From: Streptococcus suis | GTDB taxonomy: Bacteria; Bacillota; Bacilli; Lactobacillales; Streptococcaceae | Direction: 5' to 3' | Length of the DNA: 64,000 nt | NCBI GenBank assembly: GCA_024583055.1 | Contig: CP102145.1 | Location: forward strand, 1,364,001 to 1,428,000 | In this document: positions 9,306 to 19,495 of the stretch, piece after piece | Layout: every line of letters begins with the position of its first letter | Position numbering within the stretch: position 1 is the stretch's first letter | Translations under genes and position numbers: made by a program | The notes under the pieces: model-generated | The model's database searches: none | What the model was told of the DNA's origin: nothing | The model's input: the letters and a program-made list of their open reading frames with translations, nothing else

Positions 9306-10316
9306 TTACAAATTATCAAACGCCAAACTCGGCTTGGCATTGAGCTCCCAACCCGCAAAGTTACCCTTGTTGTACTCGGACACAGCCGCAAGAGCAATCA
9401 TCCCGGCATTGTCACCACAAAGACGAAGAGGTGGGATAATCACATCCACATCGGTGATTTCAGCCGCCAGACGCTCACGCAAGCCTTGATTGGCTGCTAC
9501 ACCGCCCGCCACAACCAAGGTCTTGACAGGGTATTGCTCCAAGGCCTTCTTGGTTTTAGCCATGAGAATGTCCATAACACAAGCTTGGAAAGAGGCTGAC
9601 AGGTCCGCATTGGACAAGGTCTCCCCTTTTTGCTGGGCATTATGGTAGAGGTTGATAAAGGCCGACTTGAGACCTGAAAATGAAAACTCCAGATTATCTT
9701 CCTTGATCATAGCCCGCGGGAAATTGTAAATGTCCTCACCTTGATGAGCCAATTCATCAATGACCCGACCAGCCGGATAAGGCAAGCCCATAACGCGACC
9801 GACCTTGTCATAAGCCTCACCGACCGCATCATCGCGCGTCTCACCGACAATTTTGTAATCGCCCGCCTCAGACACATAGACCAACTCCGTGTGCCCGCCG
9901 CTGACCAAGAGCGCCAGCAAGGGAAATTCCAATTCCTTAACCGCACGCGCCGCCATCAAATGCCCCGCCATATGATTAACAGGAATTAAAGGCAAACCAT
10001 GTGCCCAGGCAAAAGCCTTGGCCGCCGAAATCCCGACCAAGAGTGCCCCGACCAAGCCTGGACCGTAGGTTACCGCCACCGCTGACAAGTCCTCAGCCAT
10101 TACCTGAGCCGCAAGCAAAGCCTCCTCGATACAGGCCGTAATCACTTCCACATGGTGGCGGCTAGCCACCTCGGGCACCACACCCCCAAAACGCTGGTGG
10201 CTGGCAACCTGACTGGCAATCACATTGGACAACAGCTCAGCTTCGCCTCGTAAAACCGCCACTGACGTCTCATCACAGGACGTCTCAATCGCCAAAATCA
10301 ATCTATCTTTCATCAC
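9306..10316 (-). CDS. tsaD: tRNA t6A37 threonylcarbamoyltransferase TsaD
   Basis: Transfers the threonylcarbamoyl group to A37 of ANN-decoding tRNAs, acting with TsaB, TsaC and TsaE. The 336-residue protein shows the ASKHA start [12 protein letters not shown], the metal-binding HMAGH (H115, H119) and the [10 protein letters not shown] signature. The start overlaps the rimI stop by 14 bp. The neighbours tsaB and rimI form the usual tsaB-rimI-tsaD cluster. Start may be the first or second of two adjacent Met codons. Confidence 0.97.
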   Translation of the reverse strand: MMKDRLILAIETSCDETSVAVLRGEAELLSNVIASQVASHQRFGGVVPEVASRHHVEVITACIEEALLAAQVMAEDLSAVAVTYGPGLVGALLVGISAAKAFAWAHGLPLIPVNHMAGHLMAARAVKELEFPLLALLVSGGHTELVYVSEAGDYKIVGETRDDAVGEAYDKVGRVMGLPYPAGRVIDELAHQGEDIYNFPRAMIKEDNLEFSFSGLKSAFINLYHNAQQKGETLSNADLSASFQACVMDILMAKTKKALEQYPVKTLVVAGGVAANQGLRERLAAEITDVDVIIPPLRLCGDNAGMIALAAVSEYNKGNFAGWELNAKPSLAFDNL

Positions 10317-10743
10317 GTTCTCTCTTCATTAGCACCGCGTCCTCAATCGGATTGTGGTAATAGTTCTTTCGTTTTCCTATTTTAGTAAAATGCTGGCGTC
10401 TATAAAGAGCTTGGGCTGGGGCATTGGATTCCCTCACTTCGAGAAAAATGTCCCCTTCCCAGTCCTTCACAGCAGCCATTAGCTGGCTTGCAATCCCCCG
10501 TCCCTGAGAATGAGTCTTAACAGCAATCTGCAAAATTTCCATCTCATCCAGAACCGTCTGCACCGCTAAAAATCCGACCACATCCTGCCCATCATAGGCC
10601 AGATAATAGGTCGTATCCGCCCCAGCCATATCCGAAGCCACTTGACTTTCCGTCCAAGGCGACAGCTCATACACATCCGTCAAAACGGCATATACAGCCG
10701 GAACTAAGTCCGCCTGCCCCTCGTATTTCCTGATTTCAATCAT
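10303..10743 (-). CDS. rimI: RimI-type ribosomal protein N-acetyltransferase
   Basis: A 146-residue GNAT acetyltransferase. The acetyl-CoA loop QGRGIASQL and the C-terminal ALYRRQHF segment are typical of RimI, which acetylates the N terminus of ribosomal protein bS18. It lies between tsaB (4-bp overlap) and tsaD (14-bp overlap), the standard arrangement. The target protein is inferred from family and position. Confidence 0.9.
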   Translation of the reverse strand: MIEIRKYEGQADLVPAVYAVLTDVYELSPWTESQVASDMAGADTTYYLAYDGQDVVGFLAVQTVLDEMEILQIAVKTHSQGRGIASQLMAAVKDWEGDIFLEVRESNAPAQALYRRQHFTKIGKRKNYYHNPIEDAVLMKRERDER

Positions 10744-11423
10744 ACACGTTTGATATAGTTTTCATTACCAGCAGCATGGTCCTTGAGCCAATTTTCCTCA
10801 GCCTCGACACGTTTGAGGTAGGCTGGCTCAAAACTGGTCACTTCCACCGCAGGCAAGTCCTGACCAATCACCGCCAGCTGATAGGCGGACGGCAGGCTGG
10901 TTTGAATAGCCGCCTCTGGAAAAGCTTGATTTATCTGCTCGACAAAGTTTGTTACTTCCCCGACAAAAGTCAGGTTTTCCTGACCAGACAGGCTAACCAA
11001 TAATTCCTCAAATACCCAGTATTGGTCAGCTTGAGTAGCTCTGCCATTTTCATAAACCCCAGCATAGACCGAATTGCGGCGCGCATCAATGATTGGAACC
11101 ACCCGACCAGAGAGGCCAGCTGGCACCAGCGACTGCAGGCTAGAAACCCCGACCAAATCAATCTGCAGAGTGTAAGCCAGAGTCTTGGCTGTCGCCACCG
11201 CTACCCGCAAGCCCGTGTAAGAACCAGGCCCCTGAGCCACGACAATTCGCTCCAAATCCTTGGGTGTCCAACCGACCTGAGCCACTAAAAAATCCACTGT
11301 CGGCATGAGGCTGATACTGTGATTTTTCTTGATGGCCAAGAGCGTCTCCGCCAGCAGGCGGCCATCTTCCACCAGCGCCACCGAAAGAGCCTGATTGGAA
11401 CTATCTAATGCTAAAATTTTCAT
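10740..11423 (-). CDS. tsaB: tRNA t6A biosynthesis dimerisation protein TsaB
   Basis: A 227-residue ASKHA-fold protein, the partner that TsaD needs for t6A synthesis. It begins MKILALDSSNQALSVAL and carries the GPGSYTGLRVAVATAK signature. First gene of the tsaB-rimI-tsaD unit, with a recognisable promoter directly upstream; the genes overlap, pointing to coupled translation. Confidence 0.96.
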   Translation of the reverse strand: MKILALDSSNQALSVALVEDGRLLAETLLAIKKNHSISLMPTVDFLVAQVGWTPKDLERIVVAQGPGSYTGLRVAVATAKTLAYTLQIDLVGVSSLQSLVPAGLSGRVVPIIDARRNSVYAGVYENGRATQADQYWVFEELLVSLSGQENLTFVGEVTNFVEQINQAFPEAAIQTSLPSAYQLAVIGQDLPAVEVTSFEPAYLKRVEAEENWLKDHAAGNENYIKRV

Positions 11424-11453
11424 GATTTTCTTCCTTTGAACTACTATCCCTCT

Positions 11454-11482
11454 ATTGTAAGCTATTTGAGAGAGAAATTCAA
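11454..11482 (-). promoter_or_regulatory. Promoter of tsaB-rimI-tsaD
   Basis: Minus strand TTGAAT (11482-11477), 17-nt spacer, TACAAT (11459-11454), about 30 bp before the tsaB start. Confidence 0.65.
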
Positions 11483-11564
11483 ATTGAAAAGGCTAGGGCT
11501 AGGTTGTCTCACCCAACCTCCTTCAGCTCTGTCAGGTCAATGACCTGGTCATAAACAATGCCTT

Positions 11565-11939
11565 TTGGTCTTGACGGACAGGCGAAGTCGCCACCAAATC
11601 ATTCGATTGATTCCAAATAAATCGGCTGAGGCTGTGAATCAGGCCTTGAAAATCGTCTTGAAGGAGTTCCAAATCAAATCCATTACTACAGATAATGGAA
11701 CCGAGTTTAGTCGCTTGTCAGAAGTGTGTCCGGAGGAACATGTCTACTACTCTCACCCTTATTCCTCTTGGGAGAGAGGCACGAACGAGAATCACAATAG
11801 GCTTATCCGACGGTGGTTGTCGAAAGGAACCACAAAAACGACCCCGAAAGAAGTCGCTTTTATCGAAAATTGGATCAATAACTATCCCAAAAAATGTTTG
11901 GGCTACAAGTCACCGAGAGAATTTCTTATAGGTGGCTAA
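11565..11939 (+). pseudogene. IS30-family transposase, C-terminal remnant
   Basis: About 124 residues matching the catalytic C-terminal half of IS30-type transposases: an LTDRRSR segment near the first catalytic Asp, TTDNGTEF with the second Asp, and a GTNENHNRLIRRWLPKG-like segment (here LSKG) with the Glu. The N-terminal helix-turn-helix half is missing; the frame opens only with a TTG and no ribosome binding site. The end of the element is likely just after the stop, where AACTCGGAATTGAAATTTG resembles an IS30-type terminal repeat. Inactive remnant. Confidence 0.85.
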
Positions 11940-12003
11940 CTCGGAATTGAAATTTGCCCAACAAATTGAAAACCATATCATTTTCAATTCTCCGTCAATT
12001 CAA

Positions 12004-12032
12004 TTTACCAAGGCTTTATTTTATGGTATAAT
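12004..12032 (+). promoter_or_regulatory. Promoter of rpoY-rnjA
   Basis: TTTACC (12004-12009), 17-nt spacer, extended -10 TGGTATAAT (12024-12032). It starts only about 60 bp past the IS30 remnant and leaves a 5' leader of about 120 nt. Confidence 0.75.
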
Positions 12033-12157
12033 GAAGAGTAATATACCGGCTGTGAAACCTAATAACTCAAAAAAATTGAATAGACCCAACAAATAGCACC
12101 CCTATTTGTATCTTTTTCATAGACACAGTCAAAAGGAGAAAGGAAACTACACTACAC

Positions 12158-12388
12158 ATGATTTTTAAAGTATTTTACCAAGAAACCAAAGTCAGCCCAC
12201 GCCGTGAGCAGACCCAAGTTCTCTATGTTCAAGTAGATGCTGCTGACGAATTGCAAGGTCGTATCAAGGTCAAGGAATTGGTTGAAAACAAGTTCCCAGC
12301 CTACAACGTCGAATTTGTCGACCTCCTATCTGACAAGCACCTCGAATACGAGAAAGAGCACGCAGATTTCAAACTTACGGAGTTCTAA
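12158..12388 (+). CDS. rpoY: RNA polymerase epsilon subunit RpoY (DUF1447)
   Basis: A 76-residue small subunit found with RNA polymerase in Firmicutes. It starts [19 protein letters not shown], the family signature. AAAGGAGAAAGG precedes the start. Its position 3 nt upstream of the RNase J1 gene is the conserved rpoY-rnjA arrangement. Confidence 0.95.
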   Translation: MIFKVFYQETKVSPRREQTQVLYVQVDAADELQGRIKVKELVENKFPAYNVEFVDLLSDKHLEYEKEHADFKLTEF

Positions 12389-12391
12389 TCT

Positions 12392-14071
12392 ATGTCATCA
12401 GTCAATCTAAAACCTCATGAAGTTGGCGTCTTCGCCATCGGTGGTTTGGGAGAAATCGGGAAGAACACCTACGGTATCGAGTACCAGGACGACATCCTCA
12501 TCGTTGATGCCGGTATCAAGTTCCCCGAAGATGACCTATTGGGTATCGACTACGTTATCCCAGACTACTCCTATATTGTTGAAAATATCGACCGCGTCAA
12601 AGGCTTGGTCATTACCCACGGGCACGAGGACCACATCGGGGGGATTCCTTTCCTACTCAAACAAGCCAATGTCCCTATCTACGCAGGTCCCCTAGCCCTA
12701 GCCCTTATTCGTGGCAAATTAGAAGAGCACGGTCTCCTTCGTGATGCCAAACTGTTTGAAATTAACCACAATACAGAATTGACTTTTAAACACCTCAAGG
12801 TCAGCTTCTTCCGCACCACCCACTCCATTCCAGAACCCCTGGGTGTTGTGGTCGATACACCGCAAGGAAAAATCGTCTGTACCGGTGACTTCAAGTTTGA
12901 CTTTACTCCAGTTGGGGAGCCAGCTGATTTGCACCGTATGGCAGCCCTGGGAGAAGAAGGCGTTCTCTGCCTCCTCTCTGACTCGACTAACGCTGAAGTT
13001 CCGACCTTTACCAACTCTGAAAAAGTGGTCGGTCAGTCCATCATGAAGCTGATTGAAGGTATCCACGGGCGCATTATCTTCGCATCCTTTGCCTCCAACA
13101 TCTTCCGCCTCCAGCAGGCTGCAGATGCCGCTGTCAAGACCGGTCGTAAGATTGCTGTCTTTGGCCGCTCCATGGAAAAAGCCATTGTCAACGGTATTGA
13201 GCTGGGCTACATCAAGGTGCCGAAAGATACCTTTATCGAGCCAAATGAAATCAAGGAATACCCTGCCAACGAGATAATGATTCTCTGTACAGGTAGTCAA
13301 GGAGAGCCAATGGCGGCCCTCTCGCGGATTGCCCACGGTACCCACCGTCAGGTCCAACTCCAGCCAGGCGATACGGTTATCTTCTCATCTTCGCCGATTC
13401 CGGGAAATACCACAGGTGTCAACAAGCTCATCAATATCTTGATTGAGGCTGGTGTCGATGTCATCCACGGTAAGATTAACAACATCCATACCTCCGGACA
13501 CGGTGGCCAGCAGGAACAAAAACTCATGCTCCGCTTGATTAAGCCAAAATTCTTCATGCCTGTGCATGGTGAATACCGCATGCAAAAAATCCATGCCAGT
13601 CTAGCTGTTGATACTGGAGTTCCTAAGGATAACATCTTCATCATGGAAAACGGAGATGTCCTGGCTCTGACCAAGGACAGAGCCCGCATGGCCGGTCAAT
13701 TCAACGCCCAAGATATCTACGTTGACGGAAACCGTATCGGTGAAATCGGAGCCGCTGTCCTCAAAGATCGTCGTGATTTATCTGAAGACGGTGTGGTCCT
13801 TGCAGTCGCAACCGTAGACTTCAAGACCAAGATGATTTTGGCTGGACCAGATGTCCTCAGCCGAGGTTTCATCTACATGCGTGAATCAGGCGACCTGATT
13901 CGTGAGAGCCAGCGCGTTCTCTTCAACGCCATCCGTATCGCCATGCGCAACAAGGATGCCAATATCCAAACGGTCAACGGCGCTATTGTCAACGCCCTGC
14001 GACCATTCCTTTATGAAAAAACAGAACGGGAGCCAATCATCATTCCAATGATTCTGACCCCCGATCACTAA
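12392..14071 (+). CDS. rnjA: Ribonuclease J1
   Basis: A 559-residue beta-CASP metallo-beta-lactamase nuclease with 5'-3' exonuclease and endonuclease activity in mRNA decay and rRNA processing. The zinc motif is HGHEDH (H76, H78, D80, H81); later residues include a TGDFKFD segment, the beta-CASP GSQGEP motif and the [10 protein letters not shown] and PVHGEYRM segments. Length fits RNase J1. It is cotranscribed with rpoY and ends at a strong terminator. Confidence 0.97.
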   Translation: MSSVNLKPHEVGVFAIGGLGEIGKNTYGIEYQDDILIVDAGIKFPEDDLLGIDYVIPDYSYIVENIDRVKGLVITHGHEDHIGGIPFLLKQANVPIYAGPLALALIRGKLEEHGLLRDAKLFEINHNTELTFKHLKVSFFRTTHSIPEPLGVVVDTPQGKIVCTGDFKFDFTPVGEPADLHRMAALGEEGVLCLLSDSTNAEVPTFTNSEKVVGQSIMKLIEGIHGRIIFASFASNIFRLQQAADAAVKTGRKIAVFGRSMEKAIVNGIELGYIKVPKDTFIEPNEIKEYPANEIMILCTGSQGEPMAALSRIAHGTHRQVQLQPGDTVIFSSSPIPGNTTGVNKLINILIEAGVDVIHGKINNIHTSGHGGQQEQKLMLRLIKPKFFMPVHGEYRMQKIHASLAVDTGVPKDNIFIMENGDVLALTKDRARMAGQFNAQDIYVDGNRIGEIGAAVLKDRRDLSEDGVVLAVATVDFKTKMILAGPDVLSRGFIYMRESGDLIRESQRVLFNAIRIAMRNKDANIQTVNGAIVNALRPFLYEKTEREPIIIPMILTPDH

Positions 14072-14078
14072 ACAAACT

Positions 14079-14110
14079 AAATCGAAGCAGGATTCCTCTT
14101 CGATTTTTTT
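14079..14110 (+). terminator. rnjA terminator
   Basis: Stem AATCGAAG/CTTCGATT (14080-14087 and 14098-14105) followed by TTTTT, 8 bp after the stop codon. Confidence 0.9.
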
Positions 14111-14337
14111 ATTTGAAAAAATTGGGAGCGGGAAAGAACTCGACCATTCATAGAAGAGTTCGTCAACAAGTCCTTATTTCCAGTTGTTGAGCTGAACCAG
14201 TCTATCCCCAGACTGGTTCGGAGCGTCAAACGCGAAGGAAATGAGGCTTTCTACGCAACCCTTATTTCCAACTTCAAAAGGTTCCCCGAAACGTATGAAC
14301 AATCAACCCCTACGTCAATATGTTTTTACTAATTAAT
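14111..14337. other. Structured non-coding spacer, possible repeat element
   Basis: No credible gene. It contains a perfect 10-bp hairpin GAACCAGTCT/AGACTGGTTC (14194-14219, 6-nt loop), a GAACTC/GAGTTC pair (14137-14162) and the 10-mer CCTTATTTCC twice (about 14170 and 14258). This pattern is more like a decayed repeat element than a plain intergenic gap. Confidence 0.4.
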
Positions 14338-14338
14338 G

Positions 14339-14373
14339 AGGTTGAGGTTGGATTTTATGCCCAACCTCAACCT
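14339..14373. terminator. 13-bp hairpin overlapping the GNAT stop codon
   Basis: AGGTTGAGGTTGG (14339-14351) pairs with CCAACCTCAACCT (14361-14373) around a 9-nt loop. The minus-strand gene ends at 14367, so its stop codon is inside the stem. Neither side has a long T-tract. Confidence 0.55.
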
Positions 14374-14771
14374 TTTCCTATTCTCCTTATGAAGTGATAT
14401 TTTGTGACACCTTTGAGGGGAACGTCCTCTAAACTCGCGTATAGTTCATAGCCATTTTTCAAGTAGAAATCCTTAGCTTGGTAGGATTTGGTGGATAGGG
14501 TAATACTGGTCACTTCCAGTTCTCTGGCCTGCTCCTCCAATTCTGACAACAATTGACTACCCAGCCCCAAACCTTGCGCTTCTTTAGCCACTACCAAAGC
14601 TTTGACATGAATAGTTTCCAATGTCTTCACCGCCTGCAGGACACCGACCAACTGACCGTCCTGTTCTTTGGTCAATACAAGCTCAGTCGGCGACAGTTTC
14701 TCTAAAGACTCCGGACCAAATTCCTCTACAAATTGCTGGTCAAACACCTGATTTACAAACTCATCAATCAT
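14367..14771 (-). CDS. GNAT-family N-acetyltransferase
   Basis: A 134-residue GNAT protein with the acetyl-CoA loop EAQGLGLGSQLLSELEEQ and the C-terminal AKDFYLKNGYEL strand-helix segment. Acceptor unknown. The start has GGAGGTGG upstream. It lies just downstream of glnA on the same strand, behind the glnA terminator. Confidence 0.85.
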   Translation of the reverse strand: MIDEFVNQVFDQQFVEEFGPESLEKLSPTELVLTKEQDGQLVGVLQAVKTLETIHVKALVVAKEAQGLGLGSQLLSELEEQARELEVTSITLSTKSYQAKDFYLKNGYELYASLEDVPLKGVTKYHFIRRIGKG

Positions 14772-14790
14772 TTTCCACCTCCATCGATAG

Positions 14791-14813
14791 AAAAAGAAAC
14801 CCGAAGGCTTCTT
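14791..14813 (-). terminator. glnA terminator with UUCG loop
   Basis: On the minus strand AAGAAGCC-TTCG-GGTTTCTT followed by TTTC. An 8-bp stem closed by a UUCG tetraloop, just after the glnA stop. Confidence 0.85.
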
Positions 14814-14818
14814 TCCTC

Positions 14819-16165
14819 TTAATATAAATCCAAGTAGTTATCAATTTCCCACTTAGAAACGTAGGTTGCGTAGCTTGCCCACTCGATTTTCTTAGCTTCA
14901 ATGAAATTGGTGTAGATGTGCTCACCTAGGGCTGCACGCACCACTTCGTCCTTGCGGAGAGCCTTGAGGGCATTGTGCAGAGTTGAAGGAAGATCAGTGA
15001 TGCCTGCTTCACGACGCTCTTCATCAGACATGGCATAAATATTTGACTCTACAGGAGCTGGGGCTTCAATCTTATTTTTGATTCCTTCTAAACCAACTTC
15101 CAACAGAACGGCCATAGCCAAGTAAGGGTTAGCAGTTGGGTCTACAGAACGCAATTCCAAGCGAGTTCCCATTCCACGAGATGCAGGTACGCGCACCAAT
15201 GGCGAGCGGTTCTTACCAGCCCAAGCAATGTAAACTGGCGCCTCGAAACCTGGAACCAAACGCTTGTAAGAGTTAACCGTTGGGTTGGTAATAGCAGTAT
15301 AGTTATAGGCATGCTTGATCAAACCACCAAGGAAATAGTAGGCTGTTTCAGACAATTGCATACCATTCGGATCTTCTGGATCATAGAAAGCATTGTTTCC
15401 ATCTTTATCAAACAAGGACATGTTACAGTGCATACCAGAGCCTGCGATACCAAACTTAGGTTTGGCCATAAAGGTCGCATACATCCCGTGCTTACGGGCA
15501 ATGGTCTTAACAACCAACTTAAAGATTTGGATATTGTCACAAGCTTTTAAGACATCCTCATATTTGAAGTCGATTTCGTGCTGACCTACTGCCACTTCGT
15601 GGTGACTCGCTTCCACTTCAAAGCCCATTTCTGTCAGAACGTTTACGATTTCACGACGTGTATTATCAGCAAGGTCTGTTGGAGCAAGGTCAAAATAACC
15701 ACCCTTATCATTCACTTCAAGTGTTGGGTTTCCGTGTTCATCCATCTTAAAGAGGAAGAACTCTGGTTCTGGACCAAGGTTGAATGATGAGAAACCTGCT
15801 TCTTCCATATGGCGAAGAGATTTCTTCAAATTTCCACGTGGGTCACCCGCAAAAGGCTTGCCATCAGTTGTATAAATATCACAGATCAAACCAGCTACAC
15901 GACCATTTTCATCTCCCCAAGGGAAAATAGTCCAGGTATTCAAGTCAGGGTAGAGATACATATCTGATTCATTGATACGAACAAAACCTTCGATAGAAGA
16001 TCCATCAAACATAACCTTGTTTGACAAAACCTTATCCACCTGCTCATCTGTTGCAGGAATTTCCACGTTCTTCATGATCCCCATAATATCTGTAAACATG
16101 AGACGTAGGAAGGTAACGTTTTTCTCTTTAATATCGCGTTTAATATCCGCTACTGTAATTGACAT
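14819..16165 (-). CDS. glnA: Glutamine synthetase, type I
   Basis: Makes glutamine from glutamate, ammonia and ATP. 448 residues, the GSI-alpha size that lacks the adenylylation insertion and is instead feedback-controlled together with GlnR. Signatures seen include [45 protein letters not shown] and the ATP-site [21 protein letters not shown] precedes the start. Second gene of glnR-glnA, 26 bp after glnR. Confidence 0.98.
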   Translation of the reverse strand: MSITVADIKRDIKEKNVTFLRLMFTDIMGIMKNVEIPATDEQVDKVLSNKVMFDGSSIEGFVRINESDMYLYPDLNTWTIFPWGDENGRVAGLICDIYTTDGKPFAGDPRGNLKKSLRHMEEAGFSSFNLGPEPEFFLFKMDEHGNPTLEVNDKGGYFDLAPTDLADNTRREIVNVLTEMGFEVEASHHEVAVGQHEIDFKYEDVLKACDNIQIFKLVVKTIARKHGMYATFMAKPKFGIAGSGMHCNMSLFDKDGNNAFYDPEDPNGMQLSETAYYFLGGLIKHAYNYTAITNPTVNSYKRLVPGFEAPVYIAWAGKNRSPLVRVPASRGMGTRLELRSVDPTANPYLAMAVLLEVGLEGIKNKIEAPAPVESNIYAMSDEERREAGITDLPSTLHNALKALRKDEVVRAALGEHIYTNFIEAKKIEWASYATYVSKWEIDNYLDLY

Positions 16166-16191
16166 TGCTTTCTCCTCTATATTTGTGCTCT

Positions 16192-16563
16192 TTAAGATGA
16201 CCGAAAAATGGAACTCGGACTTGAAAATCGTCCTTGTCGACTGAATTCATCATGCAAGATACGGCGAACATCCTCGTCCGTCAAGGTCTTGGTTTCCTGT
16301 TTGACTTTTTCTTTTACCTGACGATCAGCATATTCCTTCTTAATCGCAGCAATATTCAAACCCTCATCCAAGAAATCCTTGATTTCCAAGAGCAAGTCCA
16401 TATCATTTAGAGAATACAAGCGACGGTTTCCTTCATTACGCTCAGGCTTAATCAAGCCCTGGTCCTCATAATAGCGAATCTGTCGGGCCGTCAGGTCAGT
16501 CAACTTCATCACACTACCAATCGGAAAAATGGCTAAGGAACGACGGAACTCTTTTTCTCTCAT
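16192..16563 (-). CDS. glnR: MerR-family nitrogen regulator GlnR
   Basis: A 123-residue MerR-type repressor of glutamine, glutamate and ammonium metabolism, activated by feedback-inhibited GlnA. The HTH lies at about residues 14-35 ([20 protein letters not shown]). The start at 16563 (MREKEF) is chosen because AAAGGAG lies 8 nt upstream; the frame stays open to 16614 but would cover the promoter. A perfect GlnR box precedes the gene, so it is autoregulated. Confidence 0.96.
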   Translation of the reverse strand: MREKEFRRSLAIFPIGSVMKLTDLTARQIRYYEDQGLIKPERNEGNRRLYSLNDMDLLLEIKDFLDEGLNIAAIKKEYADRQVKEKVKQETKTLTDEDVRRILHDEFSRQGRFSSPSSIFRSS

Positions 16564-16585
16564 AATGAACTCCTTTCTGCACACT

Positions 16586-16638
16586 ATTATAGGGGAAATT
16601 TTTCTGGGCGTCAATATGTGATGTCACATTTTGTGACA
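16586..16638 (-). promoter_or_regulatory. glnR-glnA promoter with GlnR box
   Basis: Minus strand -35 TTGACG (16614-16609), 17-nt spacer, -10 TATAAT (16591-16586). Immediately upstream, TGTCACATTTTGTGACA (16622-16638) matches the GlnR consensus TGTNAN7TNACA exactly. Confidence 0.92.
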
Positions 16639-16642
16639 TGTT

Positions 16643-17158
16643 TTATCTCAAAAAGCGCTTTTTCAGCTTTTCCAGGTCATAATTAACCAGAATTGCTACA
16701 AAAACTCCTACAAATGTCTCAAAAACCCTTGTCAAAGCATAGACAATAGTCGAATCCCCTGCAGGTACCGACAAAGCAATGATTAGCAGAGTAGCAACAC
16801 CACTGACAACCCCGGCAGTATTATTGAAAGCCACATTGGTCATAATGGTCAACATGGTAAAAATCGGTATGGCAATCAAGGTTACCCAAAAACTCTGTGA
16901 AAAGAAATCACTGAGGATGAAAAAGAGCAAGGCATAAAAACCACCGATAGAATTGCTGAGGACACGAGAAGAGCCAAAATGCACACTCTTGCCAAAATCC
17001 TCCCGCAGACTAAAGACCGCAGACAGAGCTGCTATCTGGAACCCATCCCATTTTAAGAGGTGAAACAGTAATATAACAAAGAAAACTGCCAGTCCCGACT
17101 TAAGGGTCCGCATCCCTAACTTAAACTTCTTGGGGTCAAATCGATATCTCTTAAACAT
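16643..17158 (-). CDS. FUSC/aromatic-acid-exporter-like membrane protein
   Basis: A 171-residue membrane protein with four to five hydrophobic helices and a basic tail (LEKLKKRFLR), resembling the N-terminal membrane half of the DUF939/ArAE family. The family is thought to export small aromatic or organic acids; no substrate can be assigned. It lies upstream of glnR on the same strand, its stop only 4 bp from the GlnR box. The C-terminal cytoplasmic domain of longer family members is absent. Confidence 0.75.
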   Translation of the reverse strand: MFKRYRFDPKKFKLGMRTLKSGLAVFFVILLFHLLKWDGFQIAALSAVFSLREDFGKSVHFGSSRVLSNSIGGFYALLFFILSDFFSQSFWVTLIAIPIFTMLTIMTNVAFNNTAGVVSGVATLLIIALSVPAGDSTIVYALTRVFETFVGVFVAILVNYDLEKLKKRFLR

Positions 17159-17270
17159 ACTACTATTCTAACATGATTTAGCAAAAATGTTTATCAAATG
17201 CCTGCAAAGATTGTGACAAATGGATGATATTGGCTGAACTAAATACTTTTCAAAGACTAGATAAACTAGC

Positions 17271-17295
17271 AAAAAACGACGGTCACCCGTCGTTT
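17271..17295 (-). terminator. pgk terminator
   Basis: Minus strand AAACGACGG-GTGA-CCGTCGTTTTTT: a 9-bp stem with T-tract, directly after pgk. Confidence 0.92.
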
Positions 17296-17306
17296 GATTG
17301 ATTAGC

Positions 17307-18506
17307 TTATTTCTCAGTCAATGCCGCAAGTCCTGGCAATACTTTACCTTCAAGCAATTCCATTGATGCACCACCACCAGTAGAGATCCATGAGAACTTG
17401 TCTGCACGGCCAAGGTTGATAGCTGCTGCTGCTGAGTCACCACCACCGATGATTGATTTCACGCCTGGTTGTTTCACGATAGCATCCATTACACCGATTG
17501 TACCAGCTTGGAAGTCTGGGTTTTCAAATACACCCATAGGTCCGTTCCAAACAACTGTTTTGGCACCTGTCAAGGCTTCGTCAAACTTAGCGATTGACTT
17601 AGGACCGATGTCAAGACCAAGGAAACCTTCTGAAACAGCTTCGCCTTCAGTGTCGCGAACTTCAGTGTAACCTGCAAATGCGTTTGCTTCTTTTGAGTCA
17701 ACTGGCAAGATCAATTTACCATTTGATTTTTCAAGCAATTCTTTTGCGACATCCAATTTGTCTTCTTCTACAAGTGAGTTACCGATTTCGATACCTTGAG
17801 CTTTGTAGAATGTGTAAGTCATACCACCACCGATAAGAACTTTATCAGCTTTTTCAAGAAGGTTTTCGATAACACCGATCTTATCAGATACTTTTGAACC
17901 ACCAAGGATTGCCACGAATGGACGTTCTGGAGTTTCAACAGCTTCTTGGATGTAAGCAATTTCGTTTTCCAAAAGGAAACCAGCTACTGCTTTTTCTACG
18001 TTTGCTGAGATACCAACGTTTGATGCGTGTGCACGGTGTGCAGTACCAAATGCATCGTTAACGAAGATGCCATCACCAAGTGAAGCCCAGTATTTACCAA
18101 GTTCTGGATCGTTTTTAGACTCTTTCTTACCATCAACATCTTCGAAACGAGTGTTTTCAACAAGGAGAACTTGTCCATCTTCCAAAGCATTGATAGCTGC
18201 TTCCAATTCAGCGCCACGAGTAGCACCAGCGATGAAAGCAACGTCTTGACCCAATTTAGCTGCCAAGTCAGCTGCTACAGGAGCCAATGATTTACCTTCT
18301 TTGTCAGCTTCTTCTTTCACACGACCAAGGTGAGAGAAAAGAATTGCACGTCCACCTTGCTCAAGAATATACTTGATTGTTGGAAGAGCTGCTGTAATAC
18401 GGTTATCGTTAGTGATAACGCCATCTTTCAAAGGAACGTTAAAGTCCACACGGACAAGGACTTTTTTGCCCTTCAATTCAACGTCTTTAACAGTCAATTT
18501 AGCCAT
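17307..18506 (-). CDS. pgk: Phosphoglycerate kinase
   Basis: Glycolytic enzyme making ATP and 3-phosphoglycerate from 1,3-bisphosphoglycerate. 399 residues, full length. Signatures: [15 protein letters not shown] near the N terminus, the substrate-loop [18 protein letters not shown] and the nucleotide-binding GGGDSAAA near the C terminus. AAGGAG precedes the start. Single-gene unit with its own terminator. Confidence 0.98.
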   Translation of the reverse strand: MAKLTVKDVELKGKKVLVRVDFNVPLKDGVITNDNRITAALPTIKYILEQGGRAILFSHLGRVKEEADKEGKSLAPVAADLAAKLGQDVAFIAGATRGAELEAAINALEDGQVLLVENTRFEDVDGKKESKNDPELGKYWASLGDGIFVNDAFGTAHRAHASNVGISANVEKAVAGFLLENEIAYIQEAVETPERPFVAILGGSKVSDKIGVIENLLEKADKVLIGGGMTYTFYKAQGIEIGNSLVEEDKLDVAKELLEKSNGKLILPVDSKEANAFAGYTEVRDTEGEAVSEGFLGLDIGPKSIAKFDEALTGAKTVVWNGPMGVFENPDFQAGTIGVMDAIVKQPGVKSIIGGGDSAAAAINLGRADKFSWISTGGGASMELLEGKVLPGLAALTEK

Positions 18507-18539
18507 TTGTTAGACTCCTTAAAAAATTTTTACCTTTCA

Positions 18540-18550
18540 ATTGTACCATA
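18540..18550 (-). promoter_or_regulatory. pgk extended -10 promoter
   Basis: Minus strand ATGGTACAAT with the extended TGG motif and -10 TACAAT (18545-18540), 34 bp before the start codon. No good -35 is visible at 17 nt. Confidence 0.6.
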
Positions 18551-18750
18551 TTTTTAACATTTTTCCCATTCAAAGAAAAATTTTTCACAAGATAATGATC
18601 AATCTAAGACCAAGTACGAACAATCAGCTGCAGCAACCAAAAGAAACTGGCACAAAGTCCAGTTTCCATTAGCATTTTTTGGTAACATTTTCCAGATAGC
18701 CTAGAGAATCCAGAGCAACAGAGCTATACTTCACTCTGCTCTAGTCAACT

Positions 18751-19383
18751 TTACCTTGACTCTCCCATTTCTAAATCAATCTGGCTTGTCCTGATGATTT
18801 CTGTAAAGCAATGGGTAAATTGAGCCGTGATTCCCCAAACTGTTTCTGGCAGGTCATCATAAAAGGGGATAGACCGTTTGTGGTGCTTGAAAGGATAGTC
18901 CCGACCACCACGAATTCGCTCGAAGGGAAAATCTTGCTCCGGATCCAGACGAAGATAGAGGGGATAGTAGATTGGGTCCTGCTCAAGGAGTGTTGCCAGA
19001 GGCACGGTGAACAAGCAGGCCACCTCTTCATTGGGTACAATCTCTTTCCAGTCTACGTTTAAGCGACCGACAAAACAGCGGATAGTTGATTTGCCAAAGA
19101 CCAGATAGTCAATTTCCCCTAAGATTTCTATAGATTCCTCTGCAAGATTCAGTTCTTCTACTACCTCACGGACCACCGCCGTCTCAGCCGATTCCCCCTC
19201 TTCGATACCTCCTCCAGGAAAAGAGACCTCCCCAGGTTGGGAAATAGACTCCGATCGGACTTCATACAAAACCTGCCACTGATTATCTGACCAGACTAGA
19301 GGCAGAAAAACCGCAAAAGACCTTTTCTCACCTAGAGGCTGAGGCTTGTAGTTATCGAGAATTTCCTGAATCTGACGAGGCAT
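18751..19383 (-). CDS. Nudix hydrolase, CoA-pyrophosphatase-like
   Basis: A 210-residue Nudix protein. The Nudix box runs GGGIEEGESAETAVVREVVE with EL after it (GX5EX7REUXEEXXU); the usual final Gly is Asn here. The PGEVSFPGG segment before it is typical of the NUDT7/8 CoA-diphosphatase branch. Possible substrates are CoA derivatives or other nucleoside diphosphate compounds. Stands alone between pgk and the HerA-like gene. Confidence 0.85.
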   Translation of the reverse strand: MPRQIQEILDNYKPQPLGEKRSFAVFLPLVWSDNQWQVLYEVRSESISQPGEVSFPGGGIEEGESAETAVVREVVEELNLAEESIEILGEIDYLVFGKSTIRCFVGRLNVDWKEIVPNEEVACLFTVPLATLLEQDPIYYPLYLRLDPEQDFPFERIRGGRDYPFKHHKRSIPFYDDLPETVWGITAQFTHCFTEIIRTSQIDLEMGESR

Positions 19384-19495
19384 AGAACTAACTCCTTACT
19401 AACTAGTGATAAAATCATTTTAATCTATTTCCAGCCAAATAGCAAGTGAAATAGCAAAGAAAAACTGAGACGGTGTGTTCTCAGTTTTAGCAGAC

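Noticed and set aside
12719-13357. 212-codon minus-strand frame
   Set aside because: Antisense to rnjA and without any motif or start signal.
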